From assembly GCA_963691775.1 (NCBI GenBank), contig OY829369.1, positions 2,356,001 through 2,420,000 of the forward strand: DNA of 64,000 bases. The letters are read 5' to 3'. Source of the DNA: JAZBPO01 sp963691775 (GTDB lineage: Bacteria; Pseudomonadota; Gammaproteobacteria; Pseudomonadales; Azotimanducaceae). The position numbers and the translations under genes were made by a program. Each line of letters starts with the position of its first letter. Position 1 is the first letter of the stretch. Below, in pieces: positions 28,223 through 37,185 of this stretch. The notes below the pieces were generated by a model. The model saw only the letters and a list, made by a program, of their open reading frames with translations, ran no database searches and was not told the origin of the DNA.

Positions 28223-29206
28223 ATGACAATGAGTTGGATGAACGTTGCGGCCCGCCTGGGGGGCGTGCTGTGCGTGGTCGCGGGCCTCACCGTGTTTGAC
28301 CAGGCCCGCGCCATGATGGTGCGCGAGATCGATTTCGACCCGGCAGGACGCGCAGAGGGCACATTCCCGGAGCGCTGGATCGCCGGATCCAAGTCGGCCC
28401 TCGACAACGAAGACCCCCCCGTTCAGGTACATGCCTATAACGCACACACCTACATTCTGCGCGAGAACAAGGCGATCAATTACGAAGGCGCCTTCATGTA
28501 CCTGTTCTTCGGCAACGACGTGGTGCTCCTGATCGATCAGGGCTCGACGTCATCGCCGGCTTTCTTCCCGCTTCGCGAAGTTGTCGACGGCGTGATCAGT
28601 GAGTGGGCAGAAACCCACGGGGTTCCGGAACCGAAGCTGATCGTCGCCAACAGCCACCTTCACGGCGATCACTACGCCGCCTGGAACCAGTTCGTTGATC
28701 GACCCAACACCGTTCTCGTGGGGCTGACCCATGAGGAAGTGATGGCCTTCTGGGGCTTCGAATCCTTCCCGACGGAACGGATCGAGTATGACCTTGGCGG
28801 TCGCCAATTGATCGTGACCGGCTCACCCGGTCATCAGGGCTCCGAGCTGTCTTTCTATGACACGTACACCGATCTGCTCTACACCGGCGACATGTTCTAC
28901 CGCGGCAGGCTCTATCTCGACGACTGGGACGCCTGGGCCGCAAGCATCAAGCGCCTCGGCAGCATCGCGGAGGAGTTCCCGGTCGTGCATCTGATCAACA
29001 ACCACATCGAGATGACCACGACACCCGGCGTCGACTACCCCGTGGGCAGCACCTGGCATCCGGACGAGCCTCCCATGGAGATGACGAAGGCCATGCTCGA
29101 CATTGCCGTCGAGGCAACTGAGACCATCGACCGGCCCGGCATCTACATCTACGACGATTTCATGATCTACAACGAGATTCCCTGGTGGACGACCACCGAT
29201 CCCTGA
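28223..29206 (+). CDS. Secreted metallo-beta-lactamase-fold hydrolase
   Basis: A 327-residue MBL-fold protein with a signal peptide (cleavage after DQARA near residue 30). All metal ligands are present: His145, His147, Asp149 and His150 in SHLHGDH, His204 in SPGHQG, Asp223 in TGDMFY and His261 in NNHIEM. A binuclear zinc or similar centre should form in the periplasm. No substrate can be assigned; lactonase, phosphodiesterase and beta-lactamase-like activities all occur in this superfamily. It is followed 24 bases later by a homologous gene that has lost the same residues. Confidence 0.85.
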   Translation: MTMSWMNVAARLGGVLCVVAGLTVFDQARAMMVREIDFDPAGRAEGTFPERWIAGSKSALDNEDPPVQVHAYNAHTYILRENKAINYEGAFMYLFFGNDVVLLIDQGSTSSPAFFPLREVVDGVISEWAETHGVPEPKLIVANSHLHGDHYAAWNQFVDRPNTVLVGLTHEEVMAFWGFESFPTERIEYDLGGRQLIVTGSPGHQGSELSFYDTYTDLLYTGDMFYRGRLYLDDWDAWAASIKRLGSIAEEFPVVHLINNHIEMTTTPGVDYPVGSTWHPDEPPMEMTKAMLDIAVEATETIDRPGIYIYDDFMIYNEIPWWTTTDP

Positions 29207-29229
29207 GCCCGGCGCCGAAGGAGCCCTCC

Positions 29230-30228
29230 ATGAAGACGATGCACGCAGTCCTGCGCGCCGGCCTGGCTCTGTTCGCACTGACGAGCACGACGGCCTTTGC
29301 CACGATGGAATTCGATCCCGCGGTGCCAGCGCCCGGCAATATGCGTTTCACCTGGATCCACGGCAGCATCAGTGCCCTGCACAACACGGACCCACGAATT
29401 CAGGTTCACCGCTACAACGAACACACCTACATCCTCCGCCAGAATGCCGCCGTGCACTGGGAAGCGCCCTTCATGTATCTGTTGATGGGTGAAACGGGAG
29501 CGGTCCTCATCGACGCCGGCGCGACGGAAGAACCCGAATACTTCCCGCTCCGCGAAACGGTCGACCGTCTGCTCGCCCGCTGGGCCTCGGCGAATGGCGT
29601 CGCTGAACCTGAACTGACGGTTGTCAGCACCTCCAACCAGCAGGCCCAGACGGCCGGCATTGGGCAGTTCGCCGATCGTCCGAATACGACGGTGATTGCG
29701 AGCGAGGTCTCCGCACTGACGGCAGCCTTCGGCCTGGAGTGGCCTACCGGAACGGCCACGCTCGACCTCGGCGGGCGCAAACTCACGCTGTTGCCCACGC
29801 CGGGGGTCGCCGATACCGGCCTCAGCATTTACGACCCCTACACCGACTTCCTCTTCACGGGAACAGCCTTTCTGGCAGGTCGGATCGTGATTCGCGATGC
29901 CGACGCCTATGAGGCCAGCCTCGAGCGCTTGCTCGCGTTCATCGATGCAACGCCCGTGAAATGGCTCATGGGGGGGCAGATAGACATGAGCGACAGCCCA
30001 GGTGTCGATCACCGGCTACGCAGTAATTACCGGCCCTTTGAACACGCGCTTGAAATGACGCCCGACCGCCTGCAGGTGTGCTACGACATCGTGCACCTGA
30101 TGAACGGACGCGCAGGGATAGAGGTGCTGCCCGATTTCATCGTCATGAGCGGCGTTGGCCGCGGGGCGCGTGCGTACGGCTATCCGGTGTACACGCCGGA
30201 ATTCGTGTTCCGTCCCAGATTGCGCTGA
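29230..30228 (+). CDS. MBL-fold paralogue without metal ligands (likely pseudoenzyme)
   Basis: A 332-residue exported protein that aligns along its length with the preceding gene: shared HTYILR, PLRE, FADRPNT/FVDRPNT, DLGGR and PGVD segments. Each metal ligand is substituted: His145, His147, Asp149, His150, His204, Asp223 and His261 of the upstream protein correspond to Ser135, Gln137, Ala139, Gln140, Val193, Thr212 and Gln250. The frame is intact with a good signal peptide (FALTSTTAFA), so it is not simply decaying. It is probably a structural or regulatory partner of the active copy. Confidence 0.85.
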   Translation: MKTMHAVLRAGLALFALTSTTAFATMEFDPAVPAPGNMRFTWIHGSISALHNTDPRIQVHRYNEHTYILRQNAAVHWEAPFMYLLMGETGAVLIDAGATEEPEYFPLRETVDRLLARWASANGVAEPELTVVSTSNQQAQTAGIGQFADRPNTTVIASEVSALTAAFGLEWPTGTATLDLGGRKLTLLPTPGVADTGLSIYDPYTDFLFTGTAFLAGRIVIRDADAYEASLERLLAFIDATPVKWLMGGQIDMSDSPGVDHRLRSNYRPFEHALEMTPDRLQVCYDIVHLMNGRAGIEVLPDFIVMSGVGRGARAYGYPVYTPEFVFRPRLR

Positions 30229-30258
30229 CGGGCCTCTCGGGCTCATCAGCGCAATCCG

Positions 30259-30275
30259 GCGTGGCCGGGCCACGC
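30259..30275. terminator. GC-rich hairpin between convergent genes
   Basis: GCGTGGC and GCCACGC form a perfect 7-bp stem with a three-base loop between the stops of the MBL paralogue (plus) and the acyl-CoA dehydrogenase (minus). There is no T-run. It could serve both directions. Confidence 0.4.
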
Positions 30276-30294
30276 ACCCCGGAATGCCTGCTGC

Positions 30295-31431
30295 TCAGTA
30301 ACCCAGCAGGCGAGCGTAGCGCTCTCGGTGGAAGGATTGATTGCCGAAGATCGCCTCTAGCGCACGAGCACGCTTGAGATAGAACCCGGCGTCATACTCA
30401 TCAGTCATGCCGATGCCGCCGTGCATCTGAATCAGCTCTCGTGACGCTCCGTGCAGGTGATCGCCCACCATCGCCATGGCAAGCGAGACCTTCTCCGGCA
30501 CGTCAGCCGCACCTGCGTCGATCGCCTGCAGCGCCGCTTCCGCGCAGCTGCGCGCATGCTCGGCGCCCGTGTACAGCTCCGCGGCGCGATGTCCGAGGGC
30601 CTGGAACGAACCGATCACGCGACCAAACTGCTGCCGCGTCTTCAGGTACTCGACGGTCATATCGAAGGCTGCGCCAGATGTGCCAAGCATCTCGGCGCCG
30701 AAGCCTGCCCGCCCACGATCGAGGATCGCATCGAGCAAACCGAAGCCGTCGTCGACCGTACCGAGCACGGCGTCGCCGCCAACGCTGACGCCGTCAAACT
30801 GAACGTTCGCATAGCCCCGGCTGTCCGCAGTCCTGAGCGCAGTACGCGTGATGCCCGCAGCAGCCGACGGCACAAGGAAGAGGGTGATGCCCGCTTCCTC
30901 TCCGGCGCTTCCGCCTGTGCGCGCCGCGACAACGAAGTCGGTGGCCGCCGCACCTTCGAGCACGAAGCCCTTGGTGCCCGTGAGCTTGAAGCCGTTGCCG
31001 TCCTTCTCTGCTTTCAGCGCAACCTTGGAGGGGTCATGACGCGGACCTTCATCCACGGCCAGCGTGAAGACCGACGAGCCATCGACAATCCGCGGCAGGA
31101 ACTCCGCCTGCTGCCCTTCGCTCCCTCCCAGACGCAGCGCGGACGCGCCGACAAGCGCCGACGCAAGCAGCGGCGATGCTGTCAGTTGACGGCCGAGCTC
31201 CTCGAGGATCACGCCAAAGGTAAGATACCCGAGATCAGAGCCGCCATGGGCCTCGGGAACGAGGATGCCGGTCCAGCCCATGTCGATCATCGACTGCCAG
31301 GCATCCGGCCAGTAGGCGTTGTCGACGCGTTCATCTCGCATCTTGCGGAACTTCGTAAGTGGCGACTCGCTGGTTGCCCAGGACTTCGCCTGATCCCGGA
31401 TAAGTGACTGCTCTTCGGTGAGTGCTGCCAT
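30295..31431 (-). CDS. Acyl-CoA dehydrogenase subunit lacking the catalytic glutamate
   Basis: A 378-residue acyl-CoA dehydrogenase fold. The flavin-domain start (VFTLAVDEG) and C-terminal helical domain (LKTRQQFGRVIGSFQALGHRAAE) are clear. Where the pimeloyl/IVD-type family has Glu-Arg-Ala, this protein has Gly240-Arg-Ala (LDRGRAGFG). At the MCAD-type position (usually YEGT) it has IFGN. So neither possible catalytic base is present. It lies 14 bases downstream of an acyl-CoA dehydrogenase that has one. The pair resembles alpha2beta2 enzymes of steroid side-chain oxidation (FadE/ChsE type). Confidence 0.8.
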   Translation of the reverse strand: MAALTEEQSLIRDQAKSWATSESPLTKFRKMRDERVDNAYWPDAWQSMIDMGWTGILVPEAHGGSDLGYLTFGVILEELGRQLTASPLLASALVGASALRLGGSEGQQAEFLPRIVDGSSVFTLAVDEGPRHDPSKVALKAEKDGNGFKLTGTKGFVLEGAAATDFVVAARTGGSAGEEAGITLFLVPSAAAGITRTALRTADSRGYANVQFDGVSVGGDAVLGTVDDGFGLLDAILDRGRAGFGAEMLGTSGAAFDMTVEYLKTRQQFGRVIGSFQALGHRAAELYTGAEHARSCAEAALQAIDAGAADVPEKVSLAMAMVGDHLHGASRELIQMHGGIGMTDEYDAGFYLKRARALEAIFGNQSFHRERYARLLGY

Positions 31432-31445
31432 GCGCCCGCGTTCCC

Positions 31446-32660
31446 TCAGCCTTTCTGGGTCATCTCGGGGAGCCCGAGAATATTCTTGGAGATGATGTTC
31501 TTCTGGACTTCAGCGCTGCCGCCATAGATCGAGATCGCCTTGCCCCAGAGCCAGTCGCGAACGGTGCCGATCTCCTCCTTCGTGAACGCATCGCCTTCCC
31601 AGCCGAGGCCCTGGTAGCCCATGAGTTCGAGCGTCAGCTCGGCCTTGGTCTGGGTAACGTCCGTGGCAGAGTTCTTCATGATCGACGCGGCGGCGGTGAC
31701 GTTCACGTTTCCCTTGGCTTCCTCTCGGATGCGGTCGGTGGTCAGCGCGTGCGCGGCCGAGGCCATGATGTGGCGCGTGAGGCGGCCACGGAGATCCGGA
31801 TCGTCGACGCGACCTTCAGCGTCAGTGCCGACATAGTCCTTTGCCATGTCCTGGATCGTGCGGCCTTCGGAACCTGCACGGGGGCCACCGGCGCTGGTCT
31901 GGCTGGCACGCTCGTGCTGCAGCAGACGCTTGATGACGTTCCAGCCGTTGCCTTCGTCAGAGAGCAGATCGTCCTTCACGGCAGTGGCGTCGTTGAAGAA
32001 GGTCTCGCAGAACGGCGACGCGCCAGAAATGAGCTTGATCGGACGGGTCTCGACGCCTGCCTGGTCCATCGGCAGGAGCACGAAGCTGATGCCTTCGTGC
32101 TTGGTGCCGGAGCTGTCCGTACGGACGAGCGCACCGCACCACTGCGATATGTCTGCCCCAGACGTCCAGATCTTCTGACCGTTGATGAGCCAGTGATCAC
32201 CGGTGTCCTCGCACTTGGTCGCCAGCGACGCGAGGTCAGAGCCCGCGTTCGGCTCGGACAGGCCCAGGCACCAGCGAATCTCGCCGCTCGCGATACCGGG
32301 CAGGTGCTTTGCCTTTTGTTCTTCGGTTCCGAAATCGAGGATCGTCGGGCCGACCATGGTGATGCCCATGCCCGTGATCAGCGGAATGTGATTCACGCCG
32401 CCGGCCTTGGCGATCTCCTGACCGACAACGCGCGCGTGCTGCGCATCGAGCCCTGCACCACCGTACTCGGTCGGCCAGGTGGGCGCGCCGTACCCCTTGG
32501 CGGCTAGCGCCTGACGCCACTGATCGAAAGCTTCTACAAGAGCCGGATCCGGATCCGCCTCCATCGACACCGAAGCGCCCTTGAGCGCCTCAGGCAGGCT
32601 CGCTTCGACCCAGGTTCGCACTTCCTCGCGGAAGTCGGTCATGTCCACAGCTTCGCTCAT
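31446..32660 (-). CDS. Acyl-CoA dehydrogenase, catalytic subunit
   Basis: A 404-residue acyl-CoA dehydrogenase that oxidises an acyl-CoA to the 2-enoyl-CoA using FAD. The flavin-binding LGLSEPNAGSDLAS, KIWTSGAD and C-terminal AISIYGGSAEVQKNI segments are standard. The candidate base is Glu250 in LLQHERAS; the alternative YEGT position is YGGS, so Glu250 must act. The ATG at 32660 follows GGAAGGGAG. The operon mate at 30295 lacks both bases, suggesting one active site per heterodimer. Substrates of such pairs are often bulky CoA thioesters such as steroid side chains, by family analogy. Confidence 0.85.
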   Translation of the reverse strand: MSEAVDMTDFREEVRTWVEASLPEALKGASVSMEADPDPALVEAFDQWRQALAAKGYGAPTWPTEYGGAGLDAQHARVVGQEIAKAGGVNHIPLITGMGITMVGPTILDFGTEEQKAKHLPGIASGEIRWCLGLSEPNAGSDLASLATKCEDTGDHWLINGQKIWTSGADISQWCGALVRTDSSGTKHEGISFVLLPMDQAGVETRPIKLISGASPFCETFFNDATAVKDDLLSDEGNGWNVIKRLLQHERASQTSAGGPRAGSEGRTIQDMAKDYVGTDAEGRVDDPDLRGRLTRHIMASAAHALTTDRIREEAKGNVNVTAAASIMKNSATDVTQTKAELTLELMGYQGLGWEGDAFTKEEIGTVRDWLWGKAISIYGGSAEVQKNIISKNILGLPEMTQKG

Positions 32661-33101
32661 CGTTCTCCCTTCCGTATCCGGTCAACCGGGCCCGTGGGGC
32701 GCTTCGCCGAGACACGCCGGCGACAGCGGGCCGCTGAGCTTAGCGTCAGTCGCGCCGGGGCGCACTCGACCTGAGCATTCTCCGCCGGTCGTGCGCCCTG
32801 GAGTGCTGCTGTGCACAGCTCTGCGACGCGCAGCCCCTTGGGGACAGATCACCGGCTCTCGGCTCTCGGCGCTGCGGGCTGAGGGCTGCGGGCTGCGGGC
32901 TGCGCATAGAGACGCACTGGCCGCGGGCAGTGGCCATGCGCGTCATTGCGCAAGCGCCCGCGGATTTCAGCATGGCGAGGTACTCGGTAAGCGCTATCCG
33001 GACGCAGGCCTTCCGAAAGACGCCGTCAGTGCTCGCTGCCCCGGCCGTAAATGAGCGGGCCGGCACCCAGCCACCTGAACCCAGCACAGGGCCACATCGG
33101 C
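32661..33101. other. Intergenic region with a heptamer repeat
   Basis: No gene is supported. At 32854-32867 GGCTCTC occurs twice, and at about 32876-32904 GGGCTGC/A-type heptamers occur four times in tandem. Such short GC-rich tandem repeats are prone to length change. The left end holds the promoter region of the acyl-CoA dehydrogenase operon. The right end runs into the 3' end of the phosphoesterase gene. Confidence 0.4.
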
Positions 33102-34784
33102 TCACTCCGGGTAGGCTAAACCGGCGCCTGAGCCTTCCCAGCCCGAGGTGATCTCGAGTACCGAGTGCGCGTGATGGGTACGGCCGAACTCGTCGATTGC
33201 ACGGACGGACACGACGTACGTACCCGGCGTGAGATCGTCGCGGAGATCGGCTTCGAAGATGTGCGTCGCGGGGCCCGCGTCGACCCAGCTCTTCTTGCTG
33301 TCCGGATGGCGGTTGTAGACCTCGGTCATGAACGGATCCGCGCGGATCACCCGCGCAAGCGGCAGATAGGCATCGCCGTCTACGGAGTACTCGACGACCG
33401 AGCGCGGCCCCCCATCGAAAAGATTCACCACGATGGATGCCTGCGGCACCTGATCGGCCCGCATGCGCCCGTCAAGCAATTCGCCCATGTCGTAGTCGCG
33501 CGTTGCGTCCCTGCCGAGGCCGTGATGCGCAACGTCGTAGACGATGCGCATCTGCTCGTCGACCGGCTTACCCGCACCCTTGAAGCGAACGGCCATGTCC
33601 GTGCCGTCGACTTCCAGGATGTGATACCCGTTTGGCGTGCCATCAGCCTGATCGGCGATCGGCGTTCCGTCAGCGCCGAAAGGGCCCGACCACCAGGCGC
33701 CCGATACCACAGCCAGGACGTGGTGATGGAACTGCCCCGGGCCCGCGAAGCCGTCCTCCTCGCCGTAGTAGACATGATGCGTCGTGTGCGTGTGGCCTGC
33801 GACGGAGTAGAGGTTCGGACGGCCTGAGATGATCTCGAACAGACGCTCACGAAGCTCCGTGCGATAGGTGCCCACTTCCAGGCCCAACGGCGCGTGCATG
33901 GCGACGAAGACGAGACGGTCCTCCTCCACGAAGGACAGCTCTCGCTCGAGCCAGTCCAGCTGCGGTTCGGTGAATCGGCTGATGTAGCCGCCGTTACCGC
34001 GAACATCGCCGGGATCAGCCTCACCGTTGCCCTTGTACTCGATGTTGTCGAGCACGACGAAGAGCGCACGGCCGTACTCGAAGGCGTAGTAGGGGGGGCC
34101 GAAATAGCGCTTGAAGGTCTCCAGCGCGTCCGCATCGGACGCTGCCTCGAAATTGATCTCATGATTGCCCGGTACGTTGTACCAGGGGATTCCGATGGAG
34201 CCGATCAGCGCGTTATACCGGGGGAACATCGAAAGGTCGTCGAAGAGGATGTCGCCCATGGTCATGCCGAAGGCCGCATCGGTCCCGATGAGTTCTGCGA
34301 CAACATCTTCGCGGATGTAGTCGAGCTCGCGTTCCGTCTGCGGCTGAGTGTCCGAGAAAAGAATCGCCTCGAACGCCTCCCGCTCAGGCCGAAGGATGAG
34401 CGGGAAATCGATCGAGTCAGGCAGCGGACCCGTGGGATCGACGCCGAGGTAGCGCGTTTCCATGGGTGATCCGTTCGGCCGGTGTACGTAGAAGAACTGC
34501 GGGAGATTGTGAGCATTGACCGGCGTTGCGTAGCCTGCCGGCTTGGTGATGAAAAGCACCCAGCCGTCTTCAACCGCGAGGCGCCAGGCACCGTCGCGAT
34601 CCGTTTCCACTACGTCCCGACCATTGCTGACGCGAACACCGGCGATGCCCGGCTCGCCCGGGTCACGGACGCCATTGCGATCCAGATCTTCGAACACGTA
34701 ACCCCGGGCCGTGTCCGCAGCGGCTGGAAGAGCCAAGGCGATGAGCAATGCGAACAGGGCCTTACGAAGGCGGTAGCGGCGCAT
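33102..34784 (-). CDS. Secreted calcineurin-like metallophosphoesterase
   Basis: A 560-residue exported protein. After a signal peptide (LFALLIALALPAAADT) comes a beta-sandwich N-domain with a calcium-type DLDRNGVRDPGEPG motif. The metallophosphatase core follows with FSDTQPQ, GDILFD, VPGNHE, MHAPLG and GHTHTTHH, then a C-terminal beta domain. The first motif reads D-x-Q rather than the common D-x-H, as in a branch of this family with MetallophosN and MetallophosC flanks. The ATG at 34784 follows GGGGAGA. It probably hydrolyses an extracytoplasmic phosphoester. Confidence 0.85.
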   Translation of the reverse strand: MRRYRLRKALFALLIALALPAAADTARGYVFEDLDRNGVRDPGEPGIAGVRVSNGRDVVETDRDGAWRLAVEDGWVLFITKPAGYATPVNAHNLPQFFYVHRPNGSPMETRYLGVDPTGPLPDSIDFPLILRPEREAFEAILFSDTQPQTERELDYIREDVVAELIGTDAAFGMTMGDILFDDLSMFPRYNALIGSIGIPWYNVPGNHEINFEAASDADALETFKRYFGPPYYAFEYGRALFVVLDNIEYKGNGEADPGDVRGNGGYISRFTEPQLDWLERELSFVEEDRLVFVAMHAPLGLEVGTYRTELRERLFEIISGRPNLYSVAGHTHTTHHVYYGEEDGFAGPGQFHHHVLAVVSGAWWSGPFGADGTPIADQADGTPNGYHILEVDGTDMAVRFKGAGKPVDEQMRIVYDVAHHGLGRDATRDYDMGELLDGRMRADQVPQASIVVNLFDGGPRSVVEYSVDGDAYLPLARVIRADPFMTEVYNRHPDSKKSWVDAGPATHIFEADLRDDLTPGTYVVSVRAIDEFGRTHHAHSVLEITSGWEGSGAGLAYPE

Positions 34785-35245
34785 GGTGTCTCCCCATGAA
34801 GCGTTGGGCAGCGCGCATCCTAGCCCGGCCATGTGACGGTCCCTAGTCAGAGAGGGACAGATCCAAGACGCTGCGCGGCGTTCAGCGGGCAGGACCGACG
34901 AGTCGTGATCCCGAGTCGTGATCCCGAGTCGTAACAAAGAGTAGTACCCGAAGGCAGGCGGCACTCACGACCCCACACGGGCACTGTCGACCGCTCGGCG
35001 GAGAGGGCACTAAAGTCCAGCGATCCGGCCCCTGCAGCGGGTCTGCCGTGTGCACACCGCATCTTTGTCACGAATCCCGTTGAAGCTGCAGCTGCGTCGG
35101 TGGCGTGGACAGGCGCGCATGACCCCAAGTCCGCCATGCTCCCCGTATCTGGATGCTCATATGCAAGCATGCCGGCAGACCGAATGTTCGGTCTCGCGGT
35201 GCACCCTCAGCGCCACACTGGCGAGGTGGGCGACGAAGTCTCACC
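34785..35245. other. Intergenic region with a 13-bp tandem repeat
   Basis: Between the phosphoesterase and recQ, which are divergent, no gene is supported. CGAGTCGTGATCC occurs at 34899-34911 and 34912-34924, and its first eight bases recur at 34925-34932. The repeat sits about 120 bases upstream of the phosphoesterase start. Open frames across 35100-35245 lack ribosome sites. Confidence 0.45.
34899..34932. repeat. 13-bp direct repeat, two and a half copies
   Basis: Two exact tandem copies of CGAGTCGTGATCC plus a partial third copy. It lies upstream of the metallophosphoesterase and could be a regulator-binding array or a slipped-strand duplication. Confidence 0.7.
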
Positions 35246-37099
35246 ATGGCGCCTCCCTGCGCTCCGGACGACCCCATGGTTCATGACGCCGCCAATCCGG
35301 CGCTCGATATCCTCAACAGCGTATTTGGCTACGAGGCCTTCCGAGGCCAGCAGCGCGATGTGATCGACGCGGCCCTGGCCGGACGCGACGCGCTCGTGCT
35401 CATGCCCACCGGCGCCGGCAAGTCACTGTGCTATCAGGTGCCCGCACTGGTAAGGCCCGGTACCGGGCTCATCGTCTCCCCACTCATTGCGCTGATGCAT
35501 GATCAGGTCACGGCGCTGCGCGAACTCGGCCTGCGCGCCGAATACCTGAACTCGACCCTAGACAGCTGGCGCCAGCGCGACATCATCGAGCGCCTGCGCG
35601 CCGGTGATGTCGACCTGCTATACGTTGCGCCGGAACGTCTGCTAACGGAGCGCGGAGCGCAGGAGCTTGCCGGCGTAGCGCTTTCCCTCATCGCGATCGA
35701 CGAGGCTCACTGCGTCTCGCAATGGGGTCACGACTTCCGCGCCGACTACCTTGGCCTGCACGCGCTGCGCGAGCGCTTTCCCGGCGTGCCGCGCATGGCA
35801 CTCACCGCTACCGCCGACGTGCGCAGTCGGGAGGAGATCGTCGAGCGTCTGCAGCTGGATACGCCGGCGCGTTTCGTCGCGAGCTTTGACCGCCCGGAGA
35901 TTTGCTATCGAGTGGCGGCAAAGACAGACCAGCGTCGTCAACTTGAGGCCTTCCTCCGCAATCACGAGGGCGAGGCAGGCGTGATCTATTGCATGAGTCG
36001 GAAAAAGGTAGAGCAAACCGCAGAGACGCTGCAGCTCTCGGGCCGGACGGCGCTGCCCTATCACGCGGGCATGCCCGCCGAGATGCGCGCCGAGCACCAG
36101 GACCGCTTTCTGCGCGAAGACGGCGTAGTCATGGTCGCAACGATCGCGTTCGGCATGGGTATCGACAAACCGGACGTACGCTTCGTCGTGCACCTGGACC
36201 TGCCGAAATCCATGGAGGGCTACTACCAGGAGACCGGCCGCGCGGGCCGGGACGGCATGAGGGCCGAAACGCTTCTGCTCTATGGCCTGCAGGACGTGGT
36301 GCGCATCCGGCAGATGGTCGACGAGGGAGACGCAGACGAGGACCGCAAGCGGGTAGAGCGCTCCAAGCTTGACGCCCTCCTCGGCTGGTGCGAGCTCACA
36401 ACGTGCCGGCGCCAAGCCTTGCTCGGCTACTTCGGCGAGACGGCCATGCCCTGTGGCAACTGCGACGTCTGCCTGGAGCCGCCGGAAACCTGGGACGCCA
36501 CAGTACCCGCCCAGAAGCTGATCTCGTGTGTTCTTCGCACGCAGCAACGCTTCGGCGGCGCGCATGTGATTGATGTGCTGCTCGGGAAGCAAACCGACAA
36601 GGTTGCACAGCACCGCCACGAGGCGCTCAGCACTTTCGCAATCGGCGCCGAGCTCGACGAGAAGGGATGGCGATCAGTACTGCGGCAACTCGTCGTGCGC
36701 GGCTACCTCAGCGCGGACCCAGATCGATTCAACGCTCTGCGCATGGCCGAGCGCGCCCGCCCTCTACTGAAAGGCGAGGAAACGCTGCAGCTGCGCCGCG
36801 ATCCGAAACCCGCCCGAGCCGGACGCCGCGGCGCAAGCGGCGCGCCGATCGAGGCGATGCTCGACCCGGCGAGCGCGGCGCTTTTCGATGCTCTGCGCAC
36901 GTGCCGGCGCAGGCTCGCCGAACGCGCCGGGGTGCCGCCGTACGTCGTGTTTCACGATGCCACGCTGATCGACATGGCACAGCGGCGCCCGATGACGCTC
37001 GCTGCAATGCTTGAGGTCAGCGGCGTTGGCGAAGCAAAGCTCGAAAAATATGGTGGAGATTTCCTCGACGTGATCCTGAACGCCGAATATCAGACCTGA
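35246..37099 (+). CDS. recQ: ATP-dependent DNA helicase RecQ
   Basis: A 617-residue 3'-5' helicase for recombination and fork repair. FGYEAFRGQQ (motif 0) and MPTGAGKSLCYQ (Walker A) begin the core, followed by DEAHC, TATAD, and motif VI QETGRAGRDG. The RecQ-Ct zinc site is WCELTTCRRQALLGYFGE...CGNCDVC, and a C-terminal HRDC domain occupies about the last 80 residues (LFDALRTCRRRLAERAGVPPY). E. coli RecQ is 609 residues. The start is uncertain: ATG 35246 or ATG 35276, neither with a strong ribosome site; both precede the conserved domain. Confidence 0.92.
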   Translation: MAPPCAPDDPMVHDAANPALDILNSVFGYEAFRGQQRDVIDAALAGRDALVLMPTGAGKSLCYQVPALVRPGTGLIVSPLIALMHDQVTALRELGLRAEYLNSTLDSWRQRDIIERLRAGDVDLLYVAPERLLTERGAQELAGVALSLIAIDEAHCVSQWGHDFRADYLGLHALRERFPGVPRMALTATADVRSREEIVERLQLDTPARFVASFDRPEICYRVAAKTDQRRQLEAFLRNHEGEAGVIYCMSRKKVEQTAETLQLSGRTALPYHAGMPAEMRAEHQDRFLREDGVVMVATIAFGMGIDKPDVRFVVHLDLPKSMEGYYQETGRAGRDGMRAETLLLYGLQDVVRIRQMVDEGDADEDRKRVERSKLDALLGWCELTTCRRQALLGYFGETAMPCGNCDVCLEPPETWDATVPAQKLISCVLRTQQRFGGAHVIDVLLGKQTDKVAQHRHEALSTFAIGAELDEKGWRSVLRQLVVRGYLSADPDRFNALRMAERARPLLKGEETLQLRRDPKPARAGRRGASGAPIEAMLDPASAALFDALRTCRRRLAERAGVPPYVVFHDATLIDMAQRRPMTLAAMLEVSGVGEAKLEKYGGDFLDVILNAEYQT

Positions 37100-37185
37100 G
37101 TCCGCCATAATGCGTGCCGGGGGGCACCGCCGTGCGGTGGCCGGAGCGAGCGGACCGTGCGCAAGACGCGCGGACGGGAGACACC

